Shown one piece after another: positions 17,608 through 26,389 of a stretch of DNA of 64,000 nucleotides. Source of the stretch: an uncultured Anaeroplasmataceae bacterium (GTDB taxonomy: Bacteria > Bacillota_I > Bacilli_A > Acholeplasmatales > Anaeroplasmataceae). The notes beneath the pieces were generated by a model, which saw nothing but the letters and a program-made list of their open reading frames with translations, was not told where the DNA came from and did not search any database. The DNA is taken from the NCBI GenBank assembly GCA_947629825.1, contig CANRFF010000002.1, forward strand, positions 185,206 to 249,205, written 5' to 3'. Every line of letters starts with the position of its first letter. The stretch's first letter is position 1. The position numbers and the translations under genes are program-made.

Positions 17608-19090
17608 CCTCTTTATCTATGCGATGATGAAACTGTATCTGATTTTGAATATTTTCCAACAGGCTCACTATCAATTTCGCTTTTACCGCAAACATTTTTT
17701 TTTGAATTTTTGTTATTACGATTTATTCCCGATCAGTATCCTCATCATCGAACAATGTATCTTGTCACCGGTGGTATTCTGGATTTGCAGCGCTTATCTG
17801 ATTGCCTTTTCGTTTCTTTACTTATTCCGAAGAAAAGCATTGGCATTCACCAAAAGAATGATTCGCCTGTTTTTTTTGAGTACGCTCTATCTAATCGGAG
17901 TTTCTTTGATTCCGTATGTCAATCTTTATTTGTTGTTGTTTTCGGAGTGGACGATTTTACCGCTCTTTTGGTTGGAACAAAGAATTTCTTCCGTATGCAA
18001 TCGCCCGTATCTGAAAAAAGCGCAGGAAAAACTGAAACGATATCCGGGACATATCATTGCGATTACGGGATCGTTCGGAAAGACTTCGACCAAACTGTTA
18101 ATGCGACAGGCTCTGGAATGTTTTACTCCGACGACCGCCACCACCAGAAGTTACAATACCCCACTGGGAATTTCCAAATTCATTAACGAAATTCATTTGG
18201 AAGCCTATTCGGAATTGGTTTTGGAATTCGGAGCCTCGAAAGTCGGAGATATCGACCAGTTACTTCGATTGGTTCAACCGGATGTGGCAATGGTTTGCGA
18301 AATCGGATATATGCATGTGGAAACCTTCGGCAGTCTGGAAAACATCATTCGGGAAAAAATGAGTTTGGTTGACCGCTTGAAAAAAGGGGGAATCGCTGTT
18401 TTGAATTATGACTGTAAGTATATCAGAGAGTACCCCGTTTCTTCCGAAATCCGTCTCATTACTTATGGTTTGGAATACGGCACCTACCAAGCGAAAAATA
18501 TACAAATCGGTAAAATTTCTTCTTTTGACTTGATTCGAAACGGAAAAAATTTGGGAAAAGTTCAGGTGCGATTGGTCGGAAAACATCAGATTCTGAATCT
18601 GGTGGGCGTGTTGGGATACTGTTATGAAATGGGATATTCGTTGGAAGTATTGAAAAGAGCGGCTCTTTCGTTTCATAGCGAAGCAAATCGTCTGGAAATG
18701 AAAAAGTTCGAAAAAAGAATTGTCTTAGATGATTCTTTCAACAGTAATTACAAAGGTTTTATCGAAGCATTGAATGTTCTGTCGACAACGGAGGGAACCA
18801 AAATCTTATTGACGCCCGGTATGGTAGAATTGGGAAAATACCAAAAAGAATTGATGGAAGGATTGATTTCTTCGATGGTACGGAACTGCGATGTGGTGAT
18901 TTTAATCGGGTATCAACCGACGAAAAATCTTTATCAAAAATTGAAAGAATATGCGTTAGAGGTGTATTTGGTCAGAAATTTTATGGAGGGATATCGTTTG
19001 TATCTTTCGATTGCAAAGAGTAAAAAACAGAGTTCTTTGTTGATAGAAAATGATTTACCGGATTTATATAGGGTGGGATTTTATTGTTAA
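17597..19090 (+). CDS. Membrane-attached Mur ligase family protein (MurF-like)
   Basis: A 497-residue protein. The first ~130 residues form several hydrophobic segments, then a Mur-ligase ATP-binding domain begins: ITGSFGKTSTK is the P-loop (about residue 155), followed by the MurF-like TTRSYNTPLGIS and an ELVLEFGASKVGDI stretch; a C-terminal ligase domain contains VLDDSFNSNYKGF. MurF adds D-Ala-D-Ala to the peptidoglycan precursor, but this branch has an extra membrane domain and differs from cytosolic MurF, so the true substrate is uncertain. The ATG at 17597 was chosen over a TTG 12 bases upstream because of the GGTGAT site. The Ddl-like gene overlaps its end by seven bases, which supports a joint role in making or attaching D-Ala-D-Ala-like peptides. 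Confidence 0.8.
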   Translation: MVYSLFIYAMMKLYLILNIFQQAHYQFRFYRKHFFLNFCYYDLFPISILIIEQCILSPVVFWICSAYLIAFSFLYLFRRKALAFTKRMIRLFFLSTLYLIGVSLIPYVNLYLLLFSEWTILPLFWLEQRISSVCNRPYLKKAQEKLKRYPGHIIAITGSFGKTSTKLLMRQALECFTPTTATTRSYNTPLGISKFINEIHLEAYSELVLEFGASKVGDIDQLLRLVQPDVAMVCEIGYMHVETFGSLENIIREKMSLVDRLKKGGIAVLNYDCKYIREYPVSSEIRLITYGLEYGTYQAKNIQIGKISSFDLIRNGKNLGKVQVRLVGKHQILNLVGVLGYCYEMGYSLEVLKRAALSFHSEANRLEMKKFEKRIVLDDSFNSNYKGFIEALNVLSTTEGTKILLTPGMVELGKYQKELMEGLISSMVRNCDVVILIGYQPTKNLYQKLKEYALEVYLVRNFMEGYRLYLSIAKSKKQSSLLIENDLPDLYRVGFYC

Positions 19091-20073
19091 AACTGGGAAT
19101 TTTATTCGGAGGGGCTTCTTTCGAACATGATATTTCGATTATCAGCGCCTTCCAACTGAAAAAAAGAATCGAAAACCAATATGAAATTCATATGTATTAT
19201 TTGACTTTGGAACAAAAACTGTATTCGGCGGATAAGATGAAATTACAGGATTTCAAAAAAGAAAAGCTCCGCAAAATGAAGAAAATTTCTTTTGAAAAAG
19301 TCAAAGTGGATGCGATGATCGGATGTATGCACGGAGAAAACGGCGAAGACGGTTTGGCGAAAGCCGTTTGCGATTTTTATCATATCCGTTATTTCGGTTG
19401 CGGTCTTTTTGCGGCCAGTACGGCAATGGATAAGGGGTTTGCGTATGCGTATCTTTCGAAACACCGGATTCCGATGTTGAAAAGTATCGTTTATACGTTC
19501 GACGATTATTTGAATCACAAAAAAATTCCTTTTTATCCGTGTATTTTAAAACCGACCGCTTTGGGATCTTCGTTGGGAATTGCCGTCTGTCAAAATGAAG
19601 AAGAATTCGATGCCAAAATCGTGGAAGCTTTTCGTTTCGGAAACAGAATTTTGGTACAGAAATATTTACAAAACGTAACGGAGTATAATTTGGCATTGAC
19701 GGAAACGGCGTATTCGAATTTGGAACGGATTCATAAAAAAGACGAAATCTTTTCCTTTTCGAATAAATATACAGACTCTTTCAAACAAATTCATCAATCT
19801 TTAATTGAGGATCAAAGGTATGAAGACTTTTGCAAAATCGGCAGAAAAGTTTATCAACTGTTGAACTGCGAAGGAATTATCCGAATTGATTTTTTCCTCG
19901 TCGAAGATCAGATTATCGTCAACGAAATCAATCCGACGCCGGGGGCTTTGGCGATGTATCTGTTCCCCGATTTCGAGACCGTTTTTCAAGATTCGTTGAA
20001 TCGGTGCCTGAGAAAAGAGAAAAAGAATTATCCCCAAGGGCAGTTTTTAAAACAAAGCAATATTCAAAAATAA
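19084..20073 (+). CDS. D-alanine-D-alanine ligase-like ATP-grasp protein
   Basis: A 329-residue Ddl-family ligase starting at TTG, with GGTGG upstream and a seven-base overlap with the Mur ligase gene. N-terminal motif LFGGASFEHDISIISAF, the substrate loop CMHGENGEDG, the ATP-grasp PCILKPTALGSSLGIAV and the metal-binding EGIIRIDFFLVEDQIIVNEINPTPG are all present. Canonical Ddl has NEINTxPG; the NPTPGALAMYLF variant here suggests a side branch. The tight pairing with a membrane Mur ligase and an alpha/beta hydrolase suggests a specialised ligation module in the envelope. Without a view of other ddl genes in this genome I cannot say whether it is the main peptidoglycan enzyme. Confidence 0.82.
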   Translation: MLKLGILFGGASFEHDISIISAFQLKKRIENQYEIHMYYLTLEQKLYSADKMKLQDFKKEKLRKMKKISFEKVKVDAMIGCMHGENGEDGLAKAVCDFYHIRYFGCGLFAASTAMDKGFAYAYLSKHRIPMLKSIVYTFDDYLNHKKIPFYPCILKPTALGSSLGIAVCQNEEEFDAKIVEAFRFGNRILVQKYLQNVTEYNLALTETAYSNLERIHKKDEIFSFSNKYTDSFKQIHQSLIEDQRYEDFCKIGRKVYQLLNCEGIIRIDFFLVEDQIIVNEINPTPGALAMYLFPDFETVFQDSLNRCLRKEKKNYPQGQFLKQSNIQK

Positions 20074-20095
20074 TCGATTTCACAATCGATTTTTT
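20072..20095 (+). terminator. Rho-independent terminator after the Ddl-like gene
   Basis: The stem AATCGATT / AATCGATT has a four-base loop and is followed by six T, overlapping the stop codon region of the Ddl-like gene. Confidence 0.8.
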
Positions 20096-20101
20096 GTTTG
20101 G

Positions 20102-20130
20102 TTGAAAATAAGGCTTTTTTTTGGTAAAAT
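20102..20130 (+). promoter_or_regulatory. Promoter of the MATE gene
   Basis: TTGAAA and TAAAAT are separated by 17 bases, 35 bases before the proposed start at 20165. It lies directly after the preceding terminator, so the MATE gene is a new transcription unit. Confidence 0.65.
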
Positions 20131-20164
20131 AGTAAAGAACTTATTTGTAAAGAAGGTGTCTTTG

Positions 20165-21529
20165 ATGACTGTTGCGGAACAACATTATCAAAAAATGACG
20201 AAAACACCCGTATCCAAATTGATTATTCTGTTGGGAATTCCGACGACGATTTCGATGTTGATTACCAATATTTATAATTTGGCAGATACTTATTTTGTCG
20301 GAAGTCTCGGAGAATCTCCGCAGGGGGCCACGGGAATTTTGTTTACGCTTCAATGTATCATTCAGGCGATTGCGTTTATGTTGGGACATGGATCCGGGAC
20401 GTTCGTATCGAAATCATTGGCGGAAAAAAATACGAAAGAAGCGACGAAGTATGTTTCCACGGCCTTTTTTCTGGGAGGTGCGATCGGAATTCTTTTAATG
20501 GCGTTCGGCTTGATTTTTTTAACGCCGTTTATGAAACTTTTGGGAAGTACGGATACGATTTTACCTTATGCGGAAGATTTCGGGTTTTGGATTTTGATTG
20601 CCGCACCATTTATGATTTGTTCATTGATTCTGAATAATAATCTGCGATATGAAGGAAAAGCCTTTTTTTCGATGATTGGCTTGACTACCGGCGGACTGCT
20701 CAATATTTTCGGAGACTATCTGTTTATCACGCAGTTTCATATGGGCGTTTACGGCGCCGGGATGGCAACGGCGATTTCGCAAATGGTCAGTTTCACGATT
20801 TTGCTGATACTTTATCTGAAAATGGCGCAAAGTACGATTTCGTTCAAAAGCATCAGTAAAGATATTATGGTTTATTTATCGATTATGAGAGTCGGACTTC
20901 CTTCTTTGATCCGTCAGGGATTGACTTCGATTTCTCAGGGTTTGTTGAATAATCTTGCCAAACCATTCGGTGATTCGGCAATTACGGCGATGAGCGTCGT
21001 CAATCGGTTTTCCTCGTTTGTTATGTGTGTCGGTTTGGGAATCGGACAAGGATTTCAACCGGTATCTTCCTTCAATTATCAGGCGAAAGAATATACCCGT
21101 GTGAAAAAAGGTTTGGTTTTCACTCTGATATTCGGATCGGCGTTTGTCGGGACTTTGGCGATTCTCGGCTATTCGTTTGCGGATAAAATCATCTGGTTGT
21201 TTCAAAAGGAACCGCGAGTCATCGAAATCGGCTCTTTGGCATTGAAATATGCGTCGATCGGGGTGATGTTTTTGCCGATATCGGTTTCCGTGAATATGCT
21301 TTATCAGAGTATTCGCAAATCGGCGATTGCCTCTTTTATCGCATTGTTGCGTTCCGGACTGGTATTTATTCCCGTTTTGACGTTGACGGTTCATTATTTC
21401 GGGTTGACGGGGATTCAGATATCTCAACCGCTTGCGGACATCATTTCGAGCCTGATCAGTTTGCCGTTTGTTTTCTACTTTTTGATTCATACGCCGAATA
21501 CGGAAGTACAAAAAGAAGCGGAAGTATGA
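20165..21529 (+). CDS. MATE-family efflux transporter
   Basis: A 454-residue polytopic membrane protein with about twelve hydrophobic helices. Family features include the N-terminal PVSKLIILLGIPTTISML, YNLADTYFVGSLG, and a duplicated GIGQGFQPVSSFNYQAKEY segment that is strongly conserved in MATE transporters of Bacillota. These antiporters use sodium or protons to export drugs or metabolites. The ATG at 20165 was preferred because a promoter and an AAGGTG site lie just upstream; an earlier in-frame ATG falls inside the promoter. No substrate can be inferred. Confidence 0.9.
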   Translation: MTVAEQHYQKMTKTPVSKLIILLGIPTTISMLITNIYNLADTYFVGSLGESPQGATGILFTLQCIIQAIAFMLGHGSGTFVSKSLAEKNTKEATKYVSTAFFLGGAIGILLMAFGLIFLTPFMKLLGSTDTILPYAEDFGFWILIAAPFMICSLILNNNLRYEGKAFFSMIGLTTGGLLNIFGDYLFITQFHMGVYGAGMATAISQMVSFTILLILYLKMAQSTISFKSISKDIMVYLSIMRVGLPSLIRQGLTSISQGLLNNLAKPFGDSAITAMSVVNRFSSFVMCVGLGIGQGFQPVSSFNYQAKEYTRVKKGLVFTLIFGSAFVGTLAILGYSFADKIIWLFQKEPRVIEIGSLALKYASIGVMFLPISVSVNMLYQSIRKSAIASFIALLRSGLVFIPVLTLTVHYFGLTGIQISQPLADIISSLISLPFVFYFLIHTPNTEVQKEAEV

Positions 21530-21564
21530 AGTTTGTGGTATAATAAAAATAAGGGAGTGATTGT

Positions 21565-22248
21565 ATGAAACATTTGGATGCCTCGATCGGTTCAAGATTC
21601 GGTGCGTATCTCATTGATTTTATTCTCATCGGGATTGTCAATTTGATTTTGCTCAACTTTGTCGCATATCCTCTTTTGGGATATGATCCGACGGAAGTGA
21701 TTATGAATAAACTGGAAATCTTTCAAACGATGGAATTGACCGAAACGGAAGTATTGGATCTCTTGAGGGAAATCATCATCTTATACGGAATCGAGCTGGG
21801 AATCAGTTATGCGATTCTGTTGCCGTTGGTGTTTTTATATATGTGCCTGTTGCCTTATTTTTGGGAAAATCAAACGGTCGGAAGAATGTTGTTTCATGTC
21901 CGTGTGGTTTCAATGAAAGACGAAGAAAAAGTTTCTCTGCCGAAACTGTTGATTCGGGAGCTGCTCGGATATATCGTTATGTCGTTTTTTTCGGGAAGCA
22001 TCTTGATTTTTGTTTTGTTGGTTGTGGTGCTGAACAAAAAAAGATCGATTTGCGACTATATGGCCTCTACCCGTCTGATCAATGTAAGACAACCGATCGT
22101 CGAAGAACCGCAGGAAAATCCGTTTGCGTTTTTCGATCGTCAAGCCAATAAAGATTATATGGATGCCGAAGTTCATGAGGTGCATTCGCAGGAAGAGACG
22201 AATTCTTCCTCCGAAGAATCTTCCGAAGACGACTATAAGGTAATTTAA
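21565..22248 (+). CDS. RDD-family membrane protein
   Basis: A 227-residue protein with an RDD-type beginning (GSRFGAYLIDFILIGIVNLI, where the Arg and Asp positions give the family its name), about three membrane helices, and a conserved NQTVGRMLFHVRVVSMKDE loop followed by RELLGYIVM. The acidic C-terminal tail, rich in Ser and Glu, is probably cytoplasmic and disordered. RDD proteins have been linked to ion transport but the role is generally unclear. It has its own extended -10 sequence (TGGTATAAT at 21534) and GGGAGTG site, and is followed after one base by a PucR-like gene. Confidence 0.85.
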   Translation: MKHLDASIGSRFGAYLIDFILIGIVNLILLNFVAYPLLGYDPTEVIMNKLEIFQTMELTETEVLDLLREIIILYGIELGISYAILLPLVFLYMCLLPYFWENQTVGRMLFHVRVVSMKDEEKVSLPKLLIRELLGYIVMSFFSGSILIFVLLVVVLNKKRSICDYMASTRLINVRQPIVEEPQENPFAFFDRQANKDYMDAEVHEVHSQEETNSSSEESSEDDYKVI

Positions 22249-22249
22249 A

Positions 22250-22786
22250 ATGAAGCAATTTATTTTATTTCGCAAAAACGAGTATGCCGAAGAAATTCAA
22301 GAAGTTTTTACGATGCTTTTGGGAAAAACGATTGAATGGAAAGACTATGGTACTTATTTTATTCTGGTTCACCGGAAACATCTGTTTCAGGAAATCGAAC
22401 AAACCGTTCATTCTTTGGAAAACGATCTGAATACGACGATTTGCGCCTATCAGTCTTACGAAGCGAATGATTTGTTTTTGGAAAAAGAATTGCAGTTTGT
22501 TTTACCGGTTTGGTTGATGCGCTCTTACGGGTGTTTTTGCTTAAAAACATTACTGCCGTACTTCAATGAAAATCGGGAACTGTTGGACTTTATTTTGGAA
22601 AAGACATTGGTAACACCTGCCATTATCGAAACGATGGCCGAGTGCAATTTGAATGTTTCTTCAACGGCGGCCAAACTATATATGCACCGGAATTCGTTGT
22701 TGTATAAACTGGATCGTCTGAAAGAACTGAAAAATTTCGATTTGCGTACTTTTCGGGATTGTTATTTGTTATATCGTTTATTGTAA
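22250..22786 (+). CDS. Small PucR-like helix-turn-helix protein
   Basis: A 178-residue protein. Only the last ~60 residues are recognisable: NVSSTAAKLYMHRNSLLYKLDRL, then DLRTFRDCYLLYRLL, which is the C-terminal HTH of PucR/CdaR-type regulators, including the typical HRNSLxYxLxR recognition helix. The N-terminal two thirds do not match a sensor domain I know and are much shorter than in full PucR proteins. It directly follows the RDD gene with one base between stop and start, so it may regulate or respond to the same signal. A terminator follows. Confidence 0.7.
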   Translation: MKQFILFRKNEYAEEIQEVFTMLLGKTIEWKDYGTYFILVHRKHLFQEIEQTVHSLENDLNTTICAYQSYEANDLFLEKELQFVLPVWLMRSYGCFCLKTLLPYFNENRELLDFILEKTLVTPAIIETMAECNLNVSSTAAKLYMHRNSLLYKLDRLKELKNFDLRTFRDCYLLYRLL

Positions 22787-22809
22787 AGGGAAAAATTTCC
22801 CTTTTTTTT
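22785..22809 (+). terminator. Rho-independent terminator after the PucR-like gene
   Basis: AAAGGGAA and TTCCCTTT form a tight hairpin, followed by a run of T. It starts at the stop codon of the gene. Confidence 0.85.
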
Positions 22810-22879
22810 GTGCAAATTGTCCATAGGTTTTTGTTGAAAAAACGGGTATAATGAAATCAATAAAATTAGGAGGATTTTT

Positions 22880-23986
22880 ATGGCAACTTTAAAATTGGTA
22901 AATGTGAATAAGATTTATCCGAATGGTGTTCAAGCCGTTTTCGATTTCAACTTGGACATTAAAGACAAAGAATTTATTGTCTTCGTAGGACCTTCCGGAT
23001 GTGGAAAGTCGACGACGCTACGGATGATTGCCGGATTGGAAGACATTTCCAGCGGAGAATTCTATATTGACGACGTATTTATGAACAACGTCAATCCGAA
23101 AGATCGTGGAATTGCGATGGTATTCCAGTCTTATGCACTATATCCGCATATGACCATCTACAACAATATGGCATTCGGCTTGCAATTACGTCATATGCCG
23201 AGAGAAGAAATCGACAAGAGAGTCGCAGAGGCAGCGAAAATTCTGGGATTGGAAAATTTATTAGATCGGTATCCTCGTCAGTTGTCCGGTGGACAGAATC
23301 AACGTGTGGCTCTGGGTCGGGCGATTGTTCGGGACGCCAAAGTATTCCTGATGGACGAACCTCTGTCCAATCTGGATGCGAAATTACGTGTAACGATGCG
23401 TGGAGAATTGACCAAACTTCATAGAAGATTGGGTTCGACGACGATTTATGTAACTCACGATCAGATTGAAGCGATGACCATGGCTTCGAGAATCGTTGTT
23501 ATGAGAGACGGAAGAATTCAACAAGTGGGAACTCCTCAGGAGATTTACGAACATCCGTCGAACGTGTTTGTCGGTGGATTCATCGGTACTCCGCCAATGA
23601 ATTTCATTACGGGAACCGTAGATAAAACGGGACAATTCGTTTCGGAAGACGGGTCTCAGAAAGTTCAGATTCCTGCCGGGAAACTGAAAGTTCTTTCCGA
23701 TAAAAAATATGTCGGGAAACCGGTCATTTTGGGAATCCGTCCGGAAGATATTCACGATGATCCGGTAGTGCTTGAAACTTATGCCGATTCCACGGTTACC
23801 GTGAAAGTGGATTTGGCGGAATTGTTGGGTTCCGACACGAACATTTACGCAACCATCGGAAATGATTCCATTATCGCATCCGTACCTGCCAGAGATGACT
23901 TACAAAAAGGTCATGAAATCAAGTTGGCTTTCGATATGAATCATTGTCACGTATTCGACAAAGATACGGAAGAAGCCGTTCTTTAA
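22880..23986 (+). CDS. MsmX/UgpC-family ABC transporter ATPase (stand-alone copy)
   Basis: A 368-residue sugar ABC ATPase, strongly similar along its length to the copy at 15699. Walker [10 protein letters not shown], signature [17 protein letters not shown], Walker [17 protein letters not shown] and switch THDQIEAMT are intact, followed by a MalK-type regulatory domain. Unlike the first copy it is monocistronic: a -10 TATAAT lies at about 22846, an AGGAGG site precedes the ATG, and a strong terminator follows. This layout fits a general-purpose ATPase shared among several carbohydrate importers, as described for MsmX in Bacillus and Streptococcus; the operon copy would then be dedicated. That division of labour is inference. 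Confidence 0.93.
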   Translation: MATLKLVNVNKIYPNGVQAVFDFNLDIKDKEFIVFVGPSGCGKSTTLRMIAGLEDISSGEFYIDDVFMNNVNPKDRGIAMVFQSYALYPHMTIYNNMAFGLQLRHMPREEIDKRVAEAAKILGLENLLDRYPRQLSGGQNQRVALGRAIVRDAKVFLMDEPLSNLDAKLRVTMRGELTKLHRRLGSTTIYVTHDQIEAMTMASRIVVMRDGRIQQVGTPQEIYEHPSNVFVGGFIGTPPMNFITGTVDKTGQFVSEDGSQKVQIPAGKLKVLSDKKYVGKPVILGIRPEDIHDDPVVLETYADSTVTVKVDLAELLGSDTNIYATIGNDSIIASVPARDDLQKGHEIKLAFDMNHCHVFDKDTEEAVL

Positions 23987-23994
23987 AAACAAAA

Positions 23995-24038
23995 AGTCAA
24001 TCTGTCTCGCTTTTGACGAGCAGATTGGCTTTTTTTTC
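23995..24038 (+). terminator. Strong rho-independent terminator after the second MsmX gene
   Basis: A long stem pairs AGTCAATCTG with CAGATTGGCT and CTCG with CGAG around a short loop, followed by seven T. Confidence 0.9.
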
Positions 24039-24046
24039 GTTTTTAG

Positions 24047-24075
24047 TTTACAATATGACAAAGTTTTGATATAAT
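24047..24075 (+). promoter_or_regulatory. Promoter of acpP
   Basis: TTTACA and TATAAT are spaced by 17 bases with a TGA extension directly before the -10, about 27 bases upstream of the acpP start. Confidence 0.75.
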
Positions 24076-24101
24076 AAAAAAGATTTAAGGAGGAAAAAAT
24101 A

Positions 24102-24335
24102 ATGGCAGTATTTGATAAGGTGAAAGAAATTATTGTAAAAGAATTGAAAGTAGAGCCTGAAAAAGTAGTCGAAACTGCTTCTTTAAAGGATGATTTAGGC
24201 GCAGATAGTTTAGATGCAGTGGAAATTATTATGGATATTGAAGATGAATTCGGCGTACAGATTGAAGACGATCAGGCCGAATCGATTAAAACGGTAAAAG
24301 ATTTGGTAGAATACATCGAATCATTCAAAAAATAA
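24102..24335 (+). CDS. acpP: Acyl carrier protein
   Basis: A 77-residue acidic protein with the phosphopantetheine attachment site in [22 protein letters not shown]; the Ser of DSL carries the 4'-phosphopantetheine arm. It shuttles acyl chains in fatty acid and phospholipid synthesis. It has its own promoter (TTTACA-17-TATAAT) and an AGGAGG site. A small hairpin with a T run follows, then the LeuRS-like gene only 44 bases later, so partial read-through into that gene is possible. Confidence 0.95.
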   Translation: MAVFDKVKEIIVKELKVEPEKVVETASLKDDLGADSLDAVEIIMDIEDEFGVQIEDDQAESIKTVKDLVEYIESFKK

Positions 24336-24337
24336 TG

Positions 24338-24357
24338 AGCTGCATTGCAGCTTTTTA
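24338..24357 (+). terminator. Weak terminator or attenuator between acpP and the LeuRS-like gene
   Basis: The six-base stem AGCTGC / GCAGCT with a three-base loop is followed by TTTTTATTT. It starts two bases after the acpP stop. A short stem of this kind may allow read-through, which would couple the LeuRS-like gene to acpP transcription. Confidence 0.65.
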
Positions 24358-24379
24358 TTTTGCGGAAGGAGGTGAAAAA

Positions 24380-26389
24380 GTGAAACAAAATGACGAATAC
24401 TGGATCGAACGTTGGCAGAAAAGCAAAAGTTTTCAAGTGGAAAAAGATCAAATCAAACCCAAATCGTATTTGTTTGCCAGTTTTCCCAAAACGAACATTT
24501 ACGGTTTTCAAGACGGGCAAATTCGTTCTCTGTTGATGGCCGATGCGATTTCCCGATATGAACGAATGGCCGGGTATAATGTCTTGTTCCCGGTAGGCTA
24601 TGATTCACTGGGATTGACTTCTTTTATGGAAAGCAAAAAACACAGCAATTCCATCAATGACGACATTCCCCATCTTTTTCGCGACCAGATGTTGCGACTC
24701 GGAATCAGTATCGACGAACAAAAAGAAATCGACTTGCGTCACGAAGCGTATTTGGCTTCGTTACAGTTGGCATTTATCGAACTTTACGAAAAAGGATATA
24801 TCAAGTACGGACAGATGGTGGTTTGTCAGGAACCCAAAACGAAAAAGATTTTCGACCCGTATTTCGATCGGGACTCTTTCGTCAAAACGGAAATGAATGT
24901 TTTTTATCTGGATATCGAATCCGTTGTTCCTCAGGTTTTGGAAAAAATCGAACATTTGCCGGTATCCAAAACAATGAAAGACGATTTGAAAAAAATTTTG
25001 GAACCGCAGTACAGTCTGTGGATTGATTTTTATGTAACCAACGGAAGTAAAATGAAAATCGAGTTGAAAGAACCGGAATTTATGGGAGGCATTTCTTTTA
25101 TTTGCATTCATCCCGATTTCGTGGACTTTTCTCTTTATACGGAATATGACGAATACGAAGCGATTGAAAGATATTTATCGGAAGAAAATTCCGTTGAATT
25201 CGGAGTTTTCAGCGGAAATTATGCGATCAATCCGTTGACCGGCAAAAAAATACCGATTTTTATCAGCGTTCAATTCGCAGAAGGTATTTATGTGGGAAAT
25301 CCGGCGATTTCCAAAAAAGATGCAACCCTCGCAAAACAGGAAGGGTTGCCGATGATTTCCGTTGTGAAAAACGGAATCTTTGTCGAAAGCGACTTTTTAA
25401 ACGGACATCCGTTGGAAGAAGGCAAAGATTTGCTCACCGCCTCTTTTTTAGACGCCGAAATTGCCGTAAAACATTCTTATTATCTGAAAAATCGAATTTT
25501 GGTTTCCTCTTTGGATACTTTCGGAGCCATTTTGCCTTTTTTACAGGAATCGGAAGATCAGTTATTTCCGTTAAAAAATTATTTGCCCATCACTTTTTCC
25601 TCGAAATTCCGACCGGTGTTAGACGATATTGATATCCCGGGAACGTTGATCGGCGGAAGTATCAATCATATTTTTTCTTCGGGGATGTCCTCGATTTTAT
25701 CACTGCTTTATGATGAACTCGGAGCCGGAGTTTCTCTTTTTTCCGAAGAAGCGATGCAGGCTTTTTCCGATTGGAACGGAATGGATTTGATTGCGCTTTA
25801 TCCCAACGAGACGTTCGAACATCTGTTTTTCCCGCTTTGTGTTCTGGCCATCATCGAAAAAGAAAGTCAAACGGTATGTCCGTCTTTGTTTCACAAAATC
25901 GAATTGATTCAGCCGACATTGGATATTCATATGCTTCCGATGAATCGCAAAAACAACAATATCTTTGAACTGGATTCGTATTTGAAAGAATATTCGGGAG
26001 ATGTTTTGCGCCTCTGTTTTTTGAATTCGGATCCGAATCAGGCATTGATTTTCGAAGAAAGTTCATTGGAACGATCCTCGCAGTTCATCAAAGGAATCGA
26101 AGAATATTTTCAAAAGCCGTTTGCGTCGGAAAATCTGATCTTGGAAGAACGACTTTCCGATTTTTTCAAAAAAGAAACGCTGTTGTTGGAAGATAAAAAT
26201 CTCAAAGAATATCTTTGGCAGTTGTTGAAGTTCTATAAAAATATCTTATGGAAAGAATCCTGTACGAAAAAACAGGCGCTTTTGATATTGAAACTTTGGT
26301 ATCCGATCCTTCCTTTTACGACGGAAGACATATATGCCGACATTTTCAAAGGAAAAACGTTACTTTGCGATGACGGTTGGGGACGGTAA
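24380..26389 (+). CDS. Leucyl-tRNA synthetase-like protein lacking HIGH and KMSKS motifs
   Basis: A 669-residue protein, clearly built on the LeuRS plan but shorter (LeuRS is usually about 800). Homology is seen in SRYERMAGYNVLFPVGYDSLGL (LeuRS: RykRMxGynVLhPmGwDafGL), in ELYEKGYI, in the editing-domain-like NPLTGKKIPIFISVQFAEG and GNPAISKKDATLAKQEGLPM, and in LKEYSGDVLRLCFL. The HIGH site is replaced by an YGFQDGQ stretch (about 41-47) and the KMSKS loop by MNRKNNN. The editing-pocket TTRPDTLFG region reads KEPEFMGG. Aminoacylation is therefore unlikely; a paralogue with a binding or regulatory role is inferred. The GTG start follows GGAGGTG. It comes directly after acpP, and its end overlaps the convergent radical SAM gene by 30 bases. 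Confidence 0.82.
   Translation: MKQNDEYWIERWQKSKSFQVEKDQIKPKSYLFASFPKTNIYGFQDGQIRSLLMADAISRYERMAGYNVLFPVGYDSLGLTSFMESKKHSNSINDDIPHLFRDQMLRLGISIDEQKEIDLRHEAYLASLQLAFIELYEKGYIKYGQMVVCQEPKTKKIFDPYFDRDSFVKTEMNVFYLDIESVVPQVLEKIEHLPVSKTMKDDLKKILEPQYSLWIDFYVTNGSKMKIELKEPEFMGGISFICIHPDFVDFSLYTEYDEYEAIERYLSEENSVEFGVFSGNYAINPLTGKKIPIFISVQFAEGIYVGNPAISKKDATLAKQEGLPMISVVKNGIFVESDFLNGHPLEEGKDLLTASFLDAEIAVKHSYYLKNRILVSSLDTFGAILPFLQESEDQLFPLKNYLPITFSSKFRPVLDDIDIPGTLIGGSINHIFSSGMSSILSLLYDELGAGVSLFSEEAMQAFSDWNGMDLIALYPNETFEHLFFPLCVLAIIEKESQTVCPSLFHKIELIQPTLDIHMLPMNRKNNNIFELDSYLKEYSGDVLRLCFLNSDPNQALIFEESSLERSSQFIKGIEEYFQKPFASENLILEERLSDFFKKETLLLEDKNLKEYLWQLLKFYKNILWKESCTKKQALLILKLWYPILPFTTEDIYADIFKGKTLLCDDGWGR

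Noticed and set aside
20876..21595. Long minus-strand frame opposite the MATE gene
   Set aside because: Arg- and Gln-rich translation typical of an antisense shadow, with no family motif.
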